From Flavobacteriaceae bacterium UBA7302 (GTDB taxonomy: Bacteria > Bacteroidota > Bacteroidia > Flavobacteriales > Flavobacteriaceae): a stretch of DNA of 64,000 bases. A model generated the notes under the pieces. That model worked only from the letters and a program-made list of their open reading frames with translations. It ran no database searches and was not told the origin of the DNA. Below, piece after piece: positions 1 to 7,608 of this stretch (within the stretch, counting starts at the first letter, position 1; each line of letters opens with the position of its first letter). The stretch lies in the NCBI GenBank assembly GCA_002471825.1, contig DKQS01000006.1, positions 124,001-188,000 on the forward strand. Direction: 5' to 3'. The position numbers and the translations under genes were made by a program.

Positions 1-337
1 GGAAGATCAAACTGTTGTCATCACTACTATACGCGTTAATAATACGTTGTTCACCGTAAAAAGGCAAATCCATCGAAATACTATCCTTGTAAATTTTTAC
101 ATAGTTGTAAATGTTTGCCAAGTTTACAAAAGCCTGATTTGATCCAGGCGGTAAGGTGTTGTAGGCACTGAGGTTGTTGCCAAATCGCAAGGGTGAAGCA
201 CTTCGTCCTTCAAATGCAATATTTTTGCTGTATACGGCTTCTTTTAAGTTGCTCATTTTTTTCTCAGAAACCACCAGTTCTTTGCTGGCACAGCCAAAGA
301 GTATCAAAACCACAAAACCGAAACAAAAACGCATCAT
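1..337 (-). CDS. DUF4251-like lipoprotein, 3' part cut by window edge
   Basis: The reading frame is open from an ATG ATG pair (337/334) to the left edge, so only about 112 N-terminal residues are visible. They begin with a hydrophobic signal ending in a lipobox (LILFGC, Cys about 16), so the product should be a lipoprotein. The following region carries a segment, SISMDLPFYGEQ, that resembles the 'LPYFG' core of DUF4251 proteins, which are small lipoproteins common in Bacteroidota with no known biochemical role. The family call is from memory of that motif and is moderate. The gene is divergent from the pseudouridine synthase at 442, with about 104 bp between them. Confidence 0.55.
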   Translation of the reverse strand, partial: MMRFCFGFVVLILFGCASKELVVSEKKMSNLKEAVYSKNIAFEGRSASPLRFGNNLSAYNTLPPGSNQAFVNLANIYNYVKIYKDSISMDLPFYGEQRIINAYSSDDNSLIF

Positions 338-441
338 CCTTTAAATACTTGTGAAATAACCCTTTAAAATTACCAAATTATTAAAATCGATGCCAAGGAT
401 TTAACATAAAATATCGTAATCTTGACGACTGATTGAGGCCT

Positions 442-1149
442 ATGGTATCCATTCTTTTTGAGGACGATTATTGTGTGTTGGTGAACAAACCCAACAATGT
501 TTTGGTGCATCATGCCCACCATTCGCGAAATGTGCGAACCGAAGCCTCTTTGTTGGATTTATTGAAGGAATCCCTAGGAATGAAATTGTATCCGGTTCAT
601 CGCTTGGACCGAAAAACCTCAGGTGTGGTATTGCTTTGCAAGGAAACCACCTACGTTTCAAAGTTTCAAGAATTGTTTGCTAGCAATGCGATTTCGAAAG
701 TGTATTACGGATTGGTACGTGGCTTTGCTCCGGATGAGAAGTTGATTGATAGTCCTGTAAAAGGTCGTGATGCCAAAGTGCATAAAGAAGCACAGACAGA
801 ATTAAAAACATTGGCCACCACTACCCTTTCCATTCCTGTGAAACCTTATGATTCGTCGCGTTATAGCTTGGTGGAGTTACATCCCAAAACCGGCCGCATG
901 CATCAATTGCGCATTCACATGCAAAAGATTTCACATCCGTTGGTCTGTGATCCGAAGTATGGGGATAACAACCACAATGCGATGTTTGAAAAAGAATTCG
1001 GAATTACCAGTTTGTTTTTGCACGCCGGACAATTAGCCTTTGAACATCCCTTTACGAATGAACGAATTCATGTCAAAGCAGCTTTCCCAAATCATTGGGA
1101 ATTCATATTTAAAAAATTTGGATGGAATAATCCACTCACTGCTCAATAG
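442..1149 (+). CDS. RluA-family RNA pseudouridine synthase (TruC-like)
   Basis: A 235-residue protein with the RluA catalytic motif HRLDRKTSG at residues 53-61; Asp56 is the expected nucleophile that isomerises uridine to pseudouridine. The later RMHQLRIH segment is also typical. There is no N-terminal S4 domain, and the short length fits the TruC-like branch, which modifies tRNA position 65 in E. coli; the exact target here is inferred, not shown. I chose ATG at 442; a TTG lies in frame at 433 but adds only three residues. The 3' end overlaps the convergent CPXCG gene by 14 nt. Confidence 0.88.
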   Translation: MVSILFEDDYCVLVNKPNNVLVHHAHHSRNVRTEASLLDLLKESLGMKLYPVHRLDRKTSGVVLLCKETTYVSKFQELFASNAISKVYYGLVRGFAPDEKLIDSPVKGRDAKVHKEAQTELKTLATTTLSIPVKPYDSSRYSLVELHPKTGRMHQLRIHMQKISHPLVCDPKYGDNNHNAMFEKEFGITSLFLHAGQLAFEHPFTNERIHVKAAFPNHWEFIFKKFGWNNPLTAQ

Positions 1150-1321
1150 ACTGCGAGTGGAAAGCGACAAGCTCGCCTTCTTCGAAAGTCGGACTCACCT
1201 CAATCGGATTGCAACAAACTTCACAATCTTCAATATAGGTTTGTGTACGAACGCTGGCATCAAAAATCATGGATATTTCTTCCCAGCAATAAGGACACTG
1301 AAAGAAATGTTCTTGTTCCAT
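1136..1321 (-). CDS. CPXCG-motif cysteine-rich protein
   Basis: A 61-residue protein with CPYC at residues 9-12 and CEVCC at 33-37, which together can form one zinc site. This matches the small 'CPXCG motif-containing cysteine-rich protein' family found in proteobacteria and Bacteroidota; its function is unknown. The ATG (1319-1321) directly abuts the stop codon of the upstream oxidoreductase, so the two genes are very likely co-transcribed and perhaps translationally coupled. The 3' end overlaps the convergent pseudouridine synthase gene. It would be easy to miss because of its size, but the conserved cysteines and tight packing support it. Confidence 0.85.
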   Translation of the reverse strand: MEQEHFFQCPYCWEEISMIFDASVRTQTYIEDCEVCCNPIEVSPTFEEGELVAFHSQSIEQ

Positions 1322-2329
1322 TTACTCCTCGATAACTTTTAAGACTAGTTTACCGTTCTTATCCCCTGAAAACAAACGATGATAGGTTTCCTCGAAATTT
1401 TCAATGCCTTCGTAAATGTCTTCTCTAGATTTTAATTTGCCTTGCATCATCCACATGCCCATTTGTTTGGCAGCTTCACCGTATTTTTTGGCATAATCCA
1501 TTACCACCATTCCTTGCATTGTTGATCGGGTTGCTAATAAAGCCAAATAGTTGCTCGGTCCTTTGATTTTACCAGCATTGTTGTATTGAGAAATCGCACC
1601 ACAAATAACGATTCGTGCACGCATTCGTAATTGTGTAAGTGCTGCATCAAGAATCTCACCACCTACATTGTCGAAGTATACATCAATGCCTTTGGGACAA
1701 TTCTTTTTTAGTGCTCTGTAAATATTTTCTGATTTGTAGTCTATTGCAGCATCGAATCCGAGTTCGTTGACCACATAGTCACATTTTTCTTTTCCGCCTG
1801 CAATACCAACCACGGTACATCCTTTGATCTTGGCAATTTGACCTACCACAGAACCCACAGCACCAGCTGCTCCAGAAACCACAACGGTATCTCCTTCTTG
1901 AATTTTACCAACTTCCAAAATTCCGAAATAGGCGGTCATACCGGGCATTCCGAGTGTACTGATATAGGTTGGCATGGGTACCAAATTCGGATCTACCTTG
2001 TACCAGTTTTCACCATTGGTAGCAACATACTGTTGCACGCCACCCCATCCTGTAACACAATCGCCTACCTGAAAGGCAGTATCGCCCTTGGTATCAATCA
2101 CCAAACCGATGGATCCAGCACGCATTACATCATCAATCTGCATCGGCTCGATGTAGGAACGCGAATCGTTCATCCAGCCTCTCATGGCAGGATCTAAGGA
2201 TATGTAATGCTGTTGAATTAAGACTTCTCCGTCTTGTAAAGTCGGAATATCGTTAGTGGCTAAAGCCCACGTTTCTGAATTAGCAGCCCCATTCGGACGC
2301 TTCTTAAAAAGAATTTGTTTGTTCGGCAT
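1322..2329 (-). CDS. NADP-dependent MDR-superfamily oxidoreductase (CurA/prostaglandin-reductase type)
   Basis: A 335-residue medium-chain dehydrogenase/reductase. The N-terminus (QHYISLDPAMRGWM, about residues 40-53) and Rossmann glycine motif AAGAVG (154-159) fit the zinc-free leukotriene B4/prostaglandin reductase branch (COG2130), whose members reduce alpha,beta-unsaturated carbonyls with NADPH, for example in detoxifying lipid-derived enals. No catalytic zinc ligands are seen. The natural substrate cannot be read from sequence. It precedes the CPXCG gene with no intergenic base. Confidence 0.88.
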   Translation of the reverse strand: MPNKQILFKKRPNGAANSETWALATNDIPTLQDGEVLIQQHYISLDPAMRGWMNDSRSYIEPMQIDDVMRAGSIGLVIDTKGDTAFQVGDCVTGWGGVQQYVATNGENWYKVDPNLVPMPTYISTLGMPGMTAYFGILEVGKIQEGDTVVVSGAAGAVGSVVGQIAKIKGCTVVGIAGGKEKCDYVVNELGFDAAIDYKSENIYRALKKNCPKGIDVYFDNVGGEILDAALTQLRMRARIVICGAISQYNNAGKIKGPSNYLALLATRSTMQGMVVMDYAKKYGEAAKQMGMWMMQGKLKSREDIYEGIENFEETYHRLFSGDKNGKLVLKVIEE

Positions 2330-2366
2330 GTTTGACTTTTTGAGTAAAGCCTTAAAGATACCGCTT

Positions 2367-2912
2367 TTAAGGAAATAATATTAAGAACAATAATGGGAAA
2401 ATCATTCCAGCTAAGGCCAATTTCCAACCTCTTTTTTTGAAGGTATGTTTTCCAGCTGGAATCAACATTCCTGTAATGGCAATGACCAACATGGCGGCAC
2501 CAAAAATGTCTGAATACCAGATCCAGAATTTGTTGGTGGATTTGTGCAGATACATGGAATGCCCGATGATGGGTACTTTTCGTTTGAACTCCAACTCCCC
2601 TTTCGTTTCATTCAATTTCAAATCCAGGATGCCGTTGTCTTTAAAATACACGCGTAAGGATCCATTTCGAATACGATGACTTTCGTAAGTGGCTCCAAAA
2701 TCTTTGGTAGCTTCTGTCAAGAACTCTTTAGTGATTTCCTTTTCGTTTGCTGGAAGTTCTAAGCTAACTTCCTTGCTTTCAAAGGTGTAATTCATTGGAT
2801 ACCACTCCTGTCTATGATTCAGAATGATTCCAGAAAATGAAAATGCGATGATGAGTCCCACATAGAAATACGCGAAATCTCTGTGAATGCTACGATTGGT
2901 AAATTTGGGCAT
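2367..2912 (-). CDS. PepSY-associated TM helix protein
   Basis: A 181-residue integral membrane protein: TM1 about residues 12-30 following NRSIHRDFAYFY, an exported loop of about 95 residues, TM2 about 135-152 and TM3 about 163-181. This is the layout of small PepSY-TM proteins, members of which often accompany iron or siderophore uptake. The loop has an alternating beta pattern (SLRVYFKDNGILDLKL). Start ATG at 2912. A -7-like box and a 21-bp palindrome lie just upstream, pointing to metal- or redox-responsive control. No TonB receptor gene is adjacent, so the iron link is inferred. Confidence 0.8.
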   Translation of the reverse strand: MPKFTNRSIHRDFAYFYVGLIIAFSFSGIILNHRQEWYPMNYTFESKEVSLELPANEKEITKEFLTEATKDFGATYESHRIRNGSLRVYFKDNGILDLKLNETKGELEFKRKVPIIGHSMYLHKSTNKFWIWYSDIFGAAMLVIAITGMLIPAGKHTFKKRGWKLALAGMIFPLLFLILFP

Positions 2913-2933
2913 GAGCTTAAATTTTTACAGCCG

Positions 2934-2941
2934 CAAATATA
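2934..2941 (-). promoter_or_regulatory. Candidate -7 box of PepSY-TM gene
   Basis: On the minus strand this reads TATATTTG, an exact match to the Bacteroidota TAnnTTTG -7 element, 22 bp before the ATG at 2912. It partly overlaps the palindrome at 2940-2960, so a bound repressor would block polymerase. Confidence 0.5.
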
Positions 2942-2960
2942 TTTAGAATTATTCTAAATA
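2940..2960. promoter_or_regulatory. 21-bp palindromic operator (10-1-10)
   Basis: TATTTAGAAT, one T, then ATTCTAAATA: a perfect inverted repeat with 10-bp arms and a 1-nt centre. It lies in the 50-bp gap between the E1 stop and the PepSY-TM start, directly upstream of the -7 box. Size and symmetry fit a dimeric metalloregulator of the Fur or DtxR type. The regulator is not identified here. Confidence 0.55.
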
Positions 2961-2962
2961 AT

Positions 2963-4954
2963 CTAGTAATTCATTAATTTTTCAATGGATTCTTTCAATC
3001 GATTTTTGGGTAGGTACTGCCCTTCTAATTCAGATTGAAATGGGATGGGTGTTTCCAGACTAGCTACTCGTTGCACAGGTGCATCCAAGTATTCAAAGCA
3101 GTTCTCAGATACCAAGGCTGATAAATCGCTGGCAATGCCACCAAACAAGGAATCTTCTTGTACAATAAGCACTTTATTCGTCTTTCTTACCGATTGATAA
3201 ATGGTTTCAGTATCTAAGGGTTGTAGGCATCGTAAATCAATAACATCAGCTGAAATAGAGTCGAATTCTTTCAATACATCCAATATCCAATGAACGGATG
3301 CTCCGTAACCGATTAAAGTGATGTCAGTTCCGCTTTGTAATAGATTGGCTTTGCCTAATTCAGCTGTAAAATATCCGTCAGAAACATCTTGATATACCGA
3401 ACGATACAGGGCTTTGTGCTCAAAGAACAAAACTGGATTCGGATCATTAATAGCTGAAATCAACAACCCTTTTGCATCTTGTGGGAATGCGGGATAAATA
3501 ACTTTCAATCCAGGTGTTTTGGTAAACCAAGCTTCATTGGTCTGACTGTGAAATGGTCCGGCTCCTACTCCTGCTCCGCATGGCATTCGAACCACCACAT
3601 CCACCTGTTGATTCCAGCGATAATGCGATTTTGCCAATAGGTTTACAATGGGATTGAATCCGGAGGAAACAAAATCAGCAAATTGCATTTCCATCACGGC
3701 TTTCATCCCGTTTACCGACAATCCGTATGCCGCCGAAACTATGGCCGATTCGCAGATGGGTGTATTCCGTACACGATCTTTCCCGAATGCCTCAACAAAT
3801 CCCTCTGTAATTTTAAACACACCGCCATATTCGGCGATATCTTGACCCATAATCACCAAATTATCATGTTTCTTCATGGATTGCTTTAATCCGTCGGAAA
3901 CAGCGTCTACGAAGCGCATATTGGTTTTATTTTCAGAAGCTGGAATTATTTCAGGATCAGATGTCTTATAAACATCATTCAGTTCTGTTTGAAGATCAGG
4001 AACAATTGTCTCTTCATCGTAAGCCATTTGTAAATTCTCATTGATTTCAGCAAGAATGGCTTCTTTCATGGAGACTTCCAATTCTTCGGATAAGATTCCT
4101 TCTTCTTTCAAGTAATTTTGATAATTCTCAATCGGATCTTTGGCTGCCCAACGGTCCATTAAGTCCTGCGGAACGTATTTGGTACCACTAGCCTCTTCAT
4201 GACCGCGAACTCGAAAGGTTTTGAACTCCAACAAAACGGGTTTCGGATTCTGACGAATCTCTTCGGCGAATTTTGATACTTTCTCAAAGACTTCAAGAAC
4301 ATTATTACCATCAATCACGTGACTTTCGATTCCGTATCCAATACCTCGTTCTGCCAAATGGGTGCATTTGTATTGCTCTGAAGTTGGCGTTGAAAGTCCA
4401 TATCCGTTATTTTCAATACAGAAAATCACAGGAAGATTCCATACAGCAGCTACGTTCAATGCTTCGTGGAAATCGCCCTCACTAGTCCCGCCTTCACCCG
4501 TAAACACGGCACAAACTTGATTGTTTTGCTTAAGTAAATTCCCCAATGCAATTCCGTCTGCAACTCCCAATTGAGGTCCCAAATGGGAAATCATTCCGAC
4601 CAAATTGAACTCTTGGGTTCCAAAGTGGAAACTGCGATCTCGACCTTTGGTGAAGCCGCTTGCTTTTCCTTGCCATTGGGTGAACAATCGATATAAGGGA
4701 ATGTTACGCGTAGTAAATACCCCTAAATTTCGATGCATCGGAAGAATGTATTCTTCCTTTTTAAGCGCTGAAGTCACTCCTACCGCAATGGCTTCTTGAC
4801 CAATGCCCGAAAACCATTTGGAGATTTTACCCTGACGCAATAGAATGAGCATTTTCTCCTCAATCATTCGAGGTTTCAACATCCGTTGGTACAATTCCAA
4901 GAGTGTGGTGGAATCGATATCGGTAGTCTTTTTATAATGAATGGCCGGATTCAA
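2963..4954 (-). CDS. Fused 2-oxoacid dehydrogenase E1 alpha/beta subunit
   Basis: A 663-residue thiamine-diphosphate enzyme with alpha and beta E1 chains fused. The alpha part (about 1-330) has the TPP/Mg signature from GEG at 153-155 to NN at 182-183; the beta part (about 345-663) starts MRFVDAVSDGLKQS. Fused E1 proteins of this type in Bacteroidota are annotated as branched-chain 2-oxoacid (2-oxoisovalerate) dehydrogenase E1 and decarboxylate 2-oxoacids before transfer to lipoyl-E2. E2 and E3 genes are not in the window. No in-frame ATG precedes the conserved LKPRMIEEKM segment, so TTG at 4954 is the likely start. The upstream Lrp gene may regulate it. Confidence 0.88.
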   Translation of the reverse strand: MNPAIHYKKTTDIDSTTLLELYQRMLKPRMIEEKMLILLRQGKISKWFSGIGQEAIAVGVTSALKKEEYILPMHRNLGVFTTRNIPLYRLFTQWQGKASGFTKGRDRSFHFGTQEFNLVGMISHLGPQLGVADGIALGNLLKQNNQVCAVFTGEGGTSEGDFHEALNVAAVWNLPVIFCIENNGYGLSTPTSEQYKCTHLAERGIGYGIESHVIDGNNVLEVFEKVSKFAEEIRQNPKPVLLEFKTFRVRGHEEASGTKYVPQDLMDRWAAKDPIENYQNYLKEEGILSEELEVSMKEAILAEINENLQMAYDEETIVPDLQTELNDVYKTSDPEIIPASENKTNMRFVDAVSDGLKQSMKKHDNLVIMGQDIAEYGGVFKITEGFVEAFGKDRVRNTPICESAIVSAAYGLSVNGMKAVMEMQFADFVSSGFNPIVNLLAKSHYRWNQQVDVVVRMPCGAGVGAGPFHSQTNEAWFTKTPGLKVIYPAFPQDAKGLLISAINDPNPVLFFEHKALYRSVYQDVSDGYFTAELGKANLLQSGTDITLIGYGASVHWILDVLKEFDSISADVIDLRCLQPLDTETIYQSVRKTNKVLIVQEDSLFGGIASDLSALVSENCFEYLDAPVQRVASLETPIPFQSELEGQYLPKNRLKESIEKLMNY

Positions 4955-4974
4955 TGGTTGATGTGATATAAAAA

Positions 4975-4997
4975 ATCCCCAGCGATATACTGAGGAT
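4975..4997 (-). terminator. Rho-independent terminator after Lrp gene
   Basis: 8-bp arms (4975-4982 and 4990-4997, one G-U pair on the minus strand) with a 7-nt loop, followed on the minus strand by a T run. It separates the Lrp gene from the fused E1 gene, so E1 needs its own promoter or readthrough. Confidence 0.7.
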
Positions 4998-5019
4998 GTG
5001 TAAGGTTATCAATAAAAGT

Positions 5020-5499
5020 TTACATGTCTTTAAAAATGGCATGCATCATCCTTTTCTTATCGTTGATGCTTTCTTCCAAAGCGATCATGGTCTCTGTTCT
5101 GTTAACCCCTGGGATCTCATCAATTTGATAAATGATGTCCTTGGCATCATTGGTTCCCTTGGAGCGTACTTTACAGAATATATTGTACTTGCCTGCCGTA
5201 ACATAAGCTACGGTAACATTTGGGATATTCCGTAAATCTCTGATGACAGCCTGTGTCATGGCCGTCTTCTCTAAAAATATTCCAACATGAGCAATAAACG
5301 AGTATCCTAATTTCTCATAGTTCAAGGTCAATGTAGATCCTTGAATGATACCCTCATCCTCCATTTTCTTAACTCTAACATGAATAGTACCTGCAGAAAC
5401 GAGTAATTGTTTCGCAATGTCCGTAAAAGGAGTTCTTGCATTCTCAATCAAAATATCGAGAATTTGATGGTCTATCTCGTCAAGAACAAATTTCTTCAT
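5020..5499 (-). CDS. Lrp/AsnC-family transcriptional regulator
   Basis: A 159-residue protein with the Lrp layout: an N-terminal winged helix-turn-helix (about 6-60; DEIDHQILDILIENARTPFTDIAKQL) and a C-terminal RAM ligand-binding domain (about 70-145). The family senses amino acids or 2-oxoacids and regulates their metabolism. It lies directly upstream of and co-oriented with the fused branched-chain-type E1, separated by a terminator; control of E1 is a natural inference but not shown. Start ATG at 5499. Confidence 0.9.
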   Translation of the reverse strand: MKKFVLDEIDHQILDILIENARTPFTDIAKQLLVSAGTIHVRVKKMEDEGIIQGSTLTLNYEKLGYSFIAHVGIFLEKTAMTQAVIRDLRNIPNVTVAYVTAGKYNIFCKVRSKGTNDAKDIIYQIDEIPGVNRTETMIALEESINDKKRMMHAIFKDM

Positions 5500-5526
5500 T
5501 ATTTATGGTTTTTTCAATTTGCATCC

Positions 5527-5534
5527 CAAAAATA
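5527..5534 (-). promoter_or_regulatory. Candidate -7 box of Lrp gene
   Basis: Reads TATTTTTG on the minus strand, matching TAnnTTTG, 28 bp before the ATG. No clear TTTG -33 element was found, so support is partial. Confidence 0.4.
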
Positions 5535-5579
5535 TGAATTAAATTTATTTATTATGTAAAAAATGTAAGAAAAATTGAA

Positions 5580-6617
5580 TTATTCGTTATCGAAAACGAT
5601 TTCAAAATGTCCGATTTTGTCAGAAACATCGAAAATTTCCTCTTTTACCAATCGTGAAACAAGTTGGTTTTCTAGAATTTCATCTACATATTGGTATCCC
5701 TCATCGGCTTTGTTTGAAAATCGATGGATGACATCTAAGAAATCTTTGTTGTTGTTTGGAATGTCGAAATAGGGTTCATAATCACTGAATTCCTTGGAAG
5801 TAGCAATATGATGTAATCCGGATAACAGGGCGTAGAAAGTGAATTCCCTCGACTTTTCACGGACATAGTCTTTTGGGTAATGTCCAGATTCAATCAATAT
5901 GGTGTTGTAGCCCATCTTTTGGAAATTATCTCCTGTAGCCGTTGGATAGAATTCATCGGTATACCGACCAACGTGATTCGGAATGAAATGCTGTACAACG
6001 GCATTCATGGCTACAATGACATTCATGGTTTCCTTTCTGCCTTTGGTAAGTTGTTTGGTCACCTCTTCTGAAGGTGCTAAAAAGGACAGAGTTGCTGGGT
6101 TCGTTGTTCCTTCTACTCCAAATATAGTTCGCTGGTCGTGCATGTTGAAACAGAACTTTGGCTGAAAGTCATCCAATACTTTTCGCAATACCTTGCTCTC
6201 TTTGGCCGAAACAGCCACGGCATCACGATTTAAATCCACCTCATTGGCATTTACTCGGGTGTAGCGCTCTGCTCCATCTGGATTCAGCATCGGTATGATT
6301 TGAAGCGTACAAGCCTGCTTGACTACCTGGCTTAATTCATGATCTGACGCCAATGTATTGATAAGATCAAAAACTGCTTTGGTACCGGTACTTTCATTTC
6401 CATGCATTTGAGTCCAAATTAGAACCTTCATGGGGCCGTTACCAAAACGCAGCGAATGGATAGATCGGCCTTCCTCCGAACTTCCGATGTTCTCGATTTG
6501 GAAAGACGCTTTCTTTTCTTCAAGTAATGGAGTGATTTGTTCGTGGCGAATCCATTTTCCATACAGGGAGTTTTCCTTGTATTTGGTGTGCAAATATTGA
6601 AGTACAGTTCTTTCCAA
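5580..6617 (-). CDS. M14-family zinc carboxypeptidase
   Basis: A 345-residue M14-type metallopeptidase. Zinc ligands are visible as HxxE (His72, Glu75 in MHGNE) and His160 (FNMHD); substrate-binding residues lie around NPDGAERYTRVNANEVDLNRD, and Glu243 (LIESGHY) is the likely general base. No signal peptide is seen, so it is probably cytoplasmic and trims C-terminal residues from peptides. The only usable start upstream of the conserved region is TTG at 6617; an in-frame stop lies further upstream. It is divergent from the XRE regulator at 6943. Confidence 0.85.
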   Translation of the reverse strand: MERTVLQYLHTKYKENSLYGKWIRHEQITPLLEEKKASFQIENIGSSEEGRSIHSLRFGNGPMKVLIWTQMHGNESTGTKAVFDLINTLASDHELSQVVKQACTLQIIPMLNPDGAERYTRVNANEVDLNRDAVAVSAKESKVLRKVLDDFQPKFCFNMHDQRTIFGVEGTTNPATLSFLAPSEEVTKQLTKGRKETMNVIVAMNAVVQHFIPNHVGRYTDEFYPTATGDNFQKMGYNTILIESGHYPKDYVREKSREFTFYALLSGLHHIATSKEFSDYEPYFDIPNNNKDFLDVIHRFSNKADEGYQYVDEILENQLVSRLVKEEIFDVSDKIGHFEIVFDNE

Positions 6618-6942
6618 ATTAGTCGTATTAACGAGATGTAAAAATAGGCAATAAAATCATGCGTAAAAACTAGAGTGACAATTGTAACTGTTACAAGAGT
6701 AAACATGATTTGAACCCATAATAGTTACAAATGGCATCAAGAACTTTACAAGGGAACCCTTGGTTTTTGATTTTATAGGAATTCCTTATCGATGAATTCT
6801 AATTGTATTTTAAAATATTATAAATCAATGTATTGTAAATTTTATCTAATTTAAAAGTTTAAATAGTAAAATTCTTATTTTATACTTGGAAGACTATTTT
6901 CTTTGGATTAATTTTACAACTGTATCAATCAATGGGTTTACA
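6618..6942. other. 325-bp divergent intergenic region
   Basis: This very AT-rich stretch separates the M14 peptidase and the XRE regulator. I see no gene in it. It holds a TATTTTTA near-match to a -7 box on the minus strand (6639-6646), the palindrome at 6682-6696, an isolated GTTACAA half-site at 6724-6730, and a short CAAGGG/CCCTTG inverted repeat at 6749-6762. Confidence 0.6.
6682..6696. promoter_or_regulatory. 15-bp palindrome TTGTAAC-T-GTTACAA
   Basis: Perfect 7-bp arms around a single T. A GTTACAA half-site recurs at 6724-6730. The position, upstream of a divergent regulator gene, suits an operator, possibly of the neighbouring XRE protein; this is inference. Confidence 0.45.
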
Positions 6943-7311
6943 ATGATAAACAACGAGCAGTTTACAAAAAGAATCAAGAAAATCATGGAGCACCATCAAT
7001 TTACAGCCTCTAGTTTTGCTGATAAAATTGGAGTACAACGCTCTAGTATTTCACACATTTTATCGGGCAGAAACAAACCTAGTTTGGACTTCATTCTAAA
7101 GGTAAGCAATGCAATTCCGGATGTTGCTATTGAATGGTTATTGAAAGGAAAAGGATCTTACCCTACTTCGAACACATCAAATCAGCAAGCAGTGGATACC
7201 CTATCAGCGCCCTCGTTGTTTGATGCAAACAATACTTCGAATGGCAAGCGCATCAACCGAATTGTGGTTTTTTACAATGACGGGACTTTTGATGAATACC
7301 ACAAGCAATAA
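6943..7311 (+). CDS. XRE-family helix-turn-helix transcriptional regulator
   Basis: A 122-residue protein. Residues about 5-65 form a Cro/CI-type HTH (FTASSFADKIGVQRSSISHILSG), followed by a low-complexity Ser/Asn linker and a short C-terminal tail (RIVVFYNDGTFDEY) that may be a small beta hairpin for dimerisation. ATG at 6943 is chosen because it starts the canonical MINNEQFTKRI lead-in; the frame is open upstream only from a TTG. Only 3 nt separate it from the small membrane protein at 7315, so the two form an operon. Targets are unknown. Confidence 0.85.
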   Translation: MINNEQFTKRIKKIMEHHQFTASSFADKIGVQRSSISHILSGRNKPSLDFILKVSNAIPDVAIEWLLKGKGSYPTSNTSNQQAVDTLSAPSLFDANNTSNGKRINRIVVFYNDGTFDEYHKQ

Positions 7312-7314
7312 GGT

Positions 7315-7608
7315 ATGAGTGGTGTTTGGGGTTCATACAAAGTATTGATTAATCGCCAGGAATTCGCTAAAAAGCGAAAGGCAGAGATGCGCGATGAGTT
7401 GCGCAAGCGCAAAGAAAAACTTATTAAGTCCAAGACAAAGGGCAAATTCATTGAAAAGAAAGTATCCAAAAGTGAATTGAAAGTCATTAAAGGTCAAATT
7501 CGTTTGAAATACCGTCGACAAAGAATTTTGGAAATTCTTTTGGGTTTGCTAGTGCTGGTCATAATCCTATGGCTGACCGAACCTCACTGGAAGGTGCTAC
7601 TACAGTAA
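7315..7608 (+). CDS. Small basic single-pass membrane protein, unknown
   Basis: A 97-residue protein: a very basic, helical N-terminal part (KKRKAEMRDELRKRKEKLIKSK) and one hydrophobic segment at about residues 71-91 near the C-terminus. It would be anchored with the positive domain in the cytoplasm. I recognise no family. Its ATG follows the XRE stop by 3 nt, supporting co-expression with that regulator. The last 9 nt overlap the convergent M1 peptidase gene. Confidence 0.65.
   Translation: MSGVWGSYKVLINRQEFAKKRKAEMRDELRKRKEKLIKSKTKGKFIEKKVSKSELKVIKGQIRLKYRRQRILEILLGLLVLVIILWLTEPHWKVLLQ

Noticed and set aside
433..441. TTG start for the pseudouridine synthase
   Set aside because: It adds only three residues before a good ATG at 442 and no promoter or binding site favours it.
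6428..6706. 92-codon minus-strand ORF across the M14 gene start
   Set aside because: It lies in another frame over the start of the M14 gene and has low-quality composition.
6749..6762. CAAGGG-AA-CCCTTG inverted repeat as a terminator
   Set aside because: No gene ends before it on either strand and the loop is too short; probably incidental.
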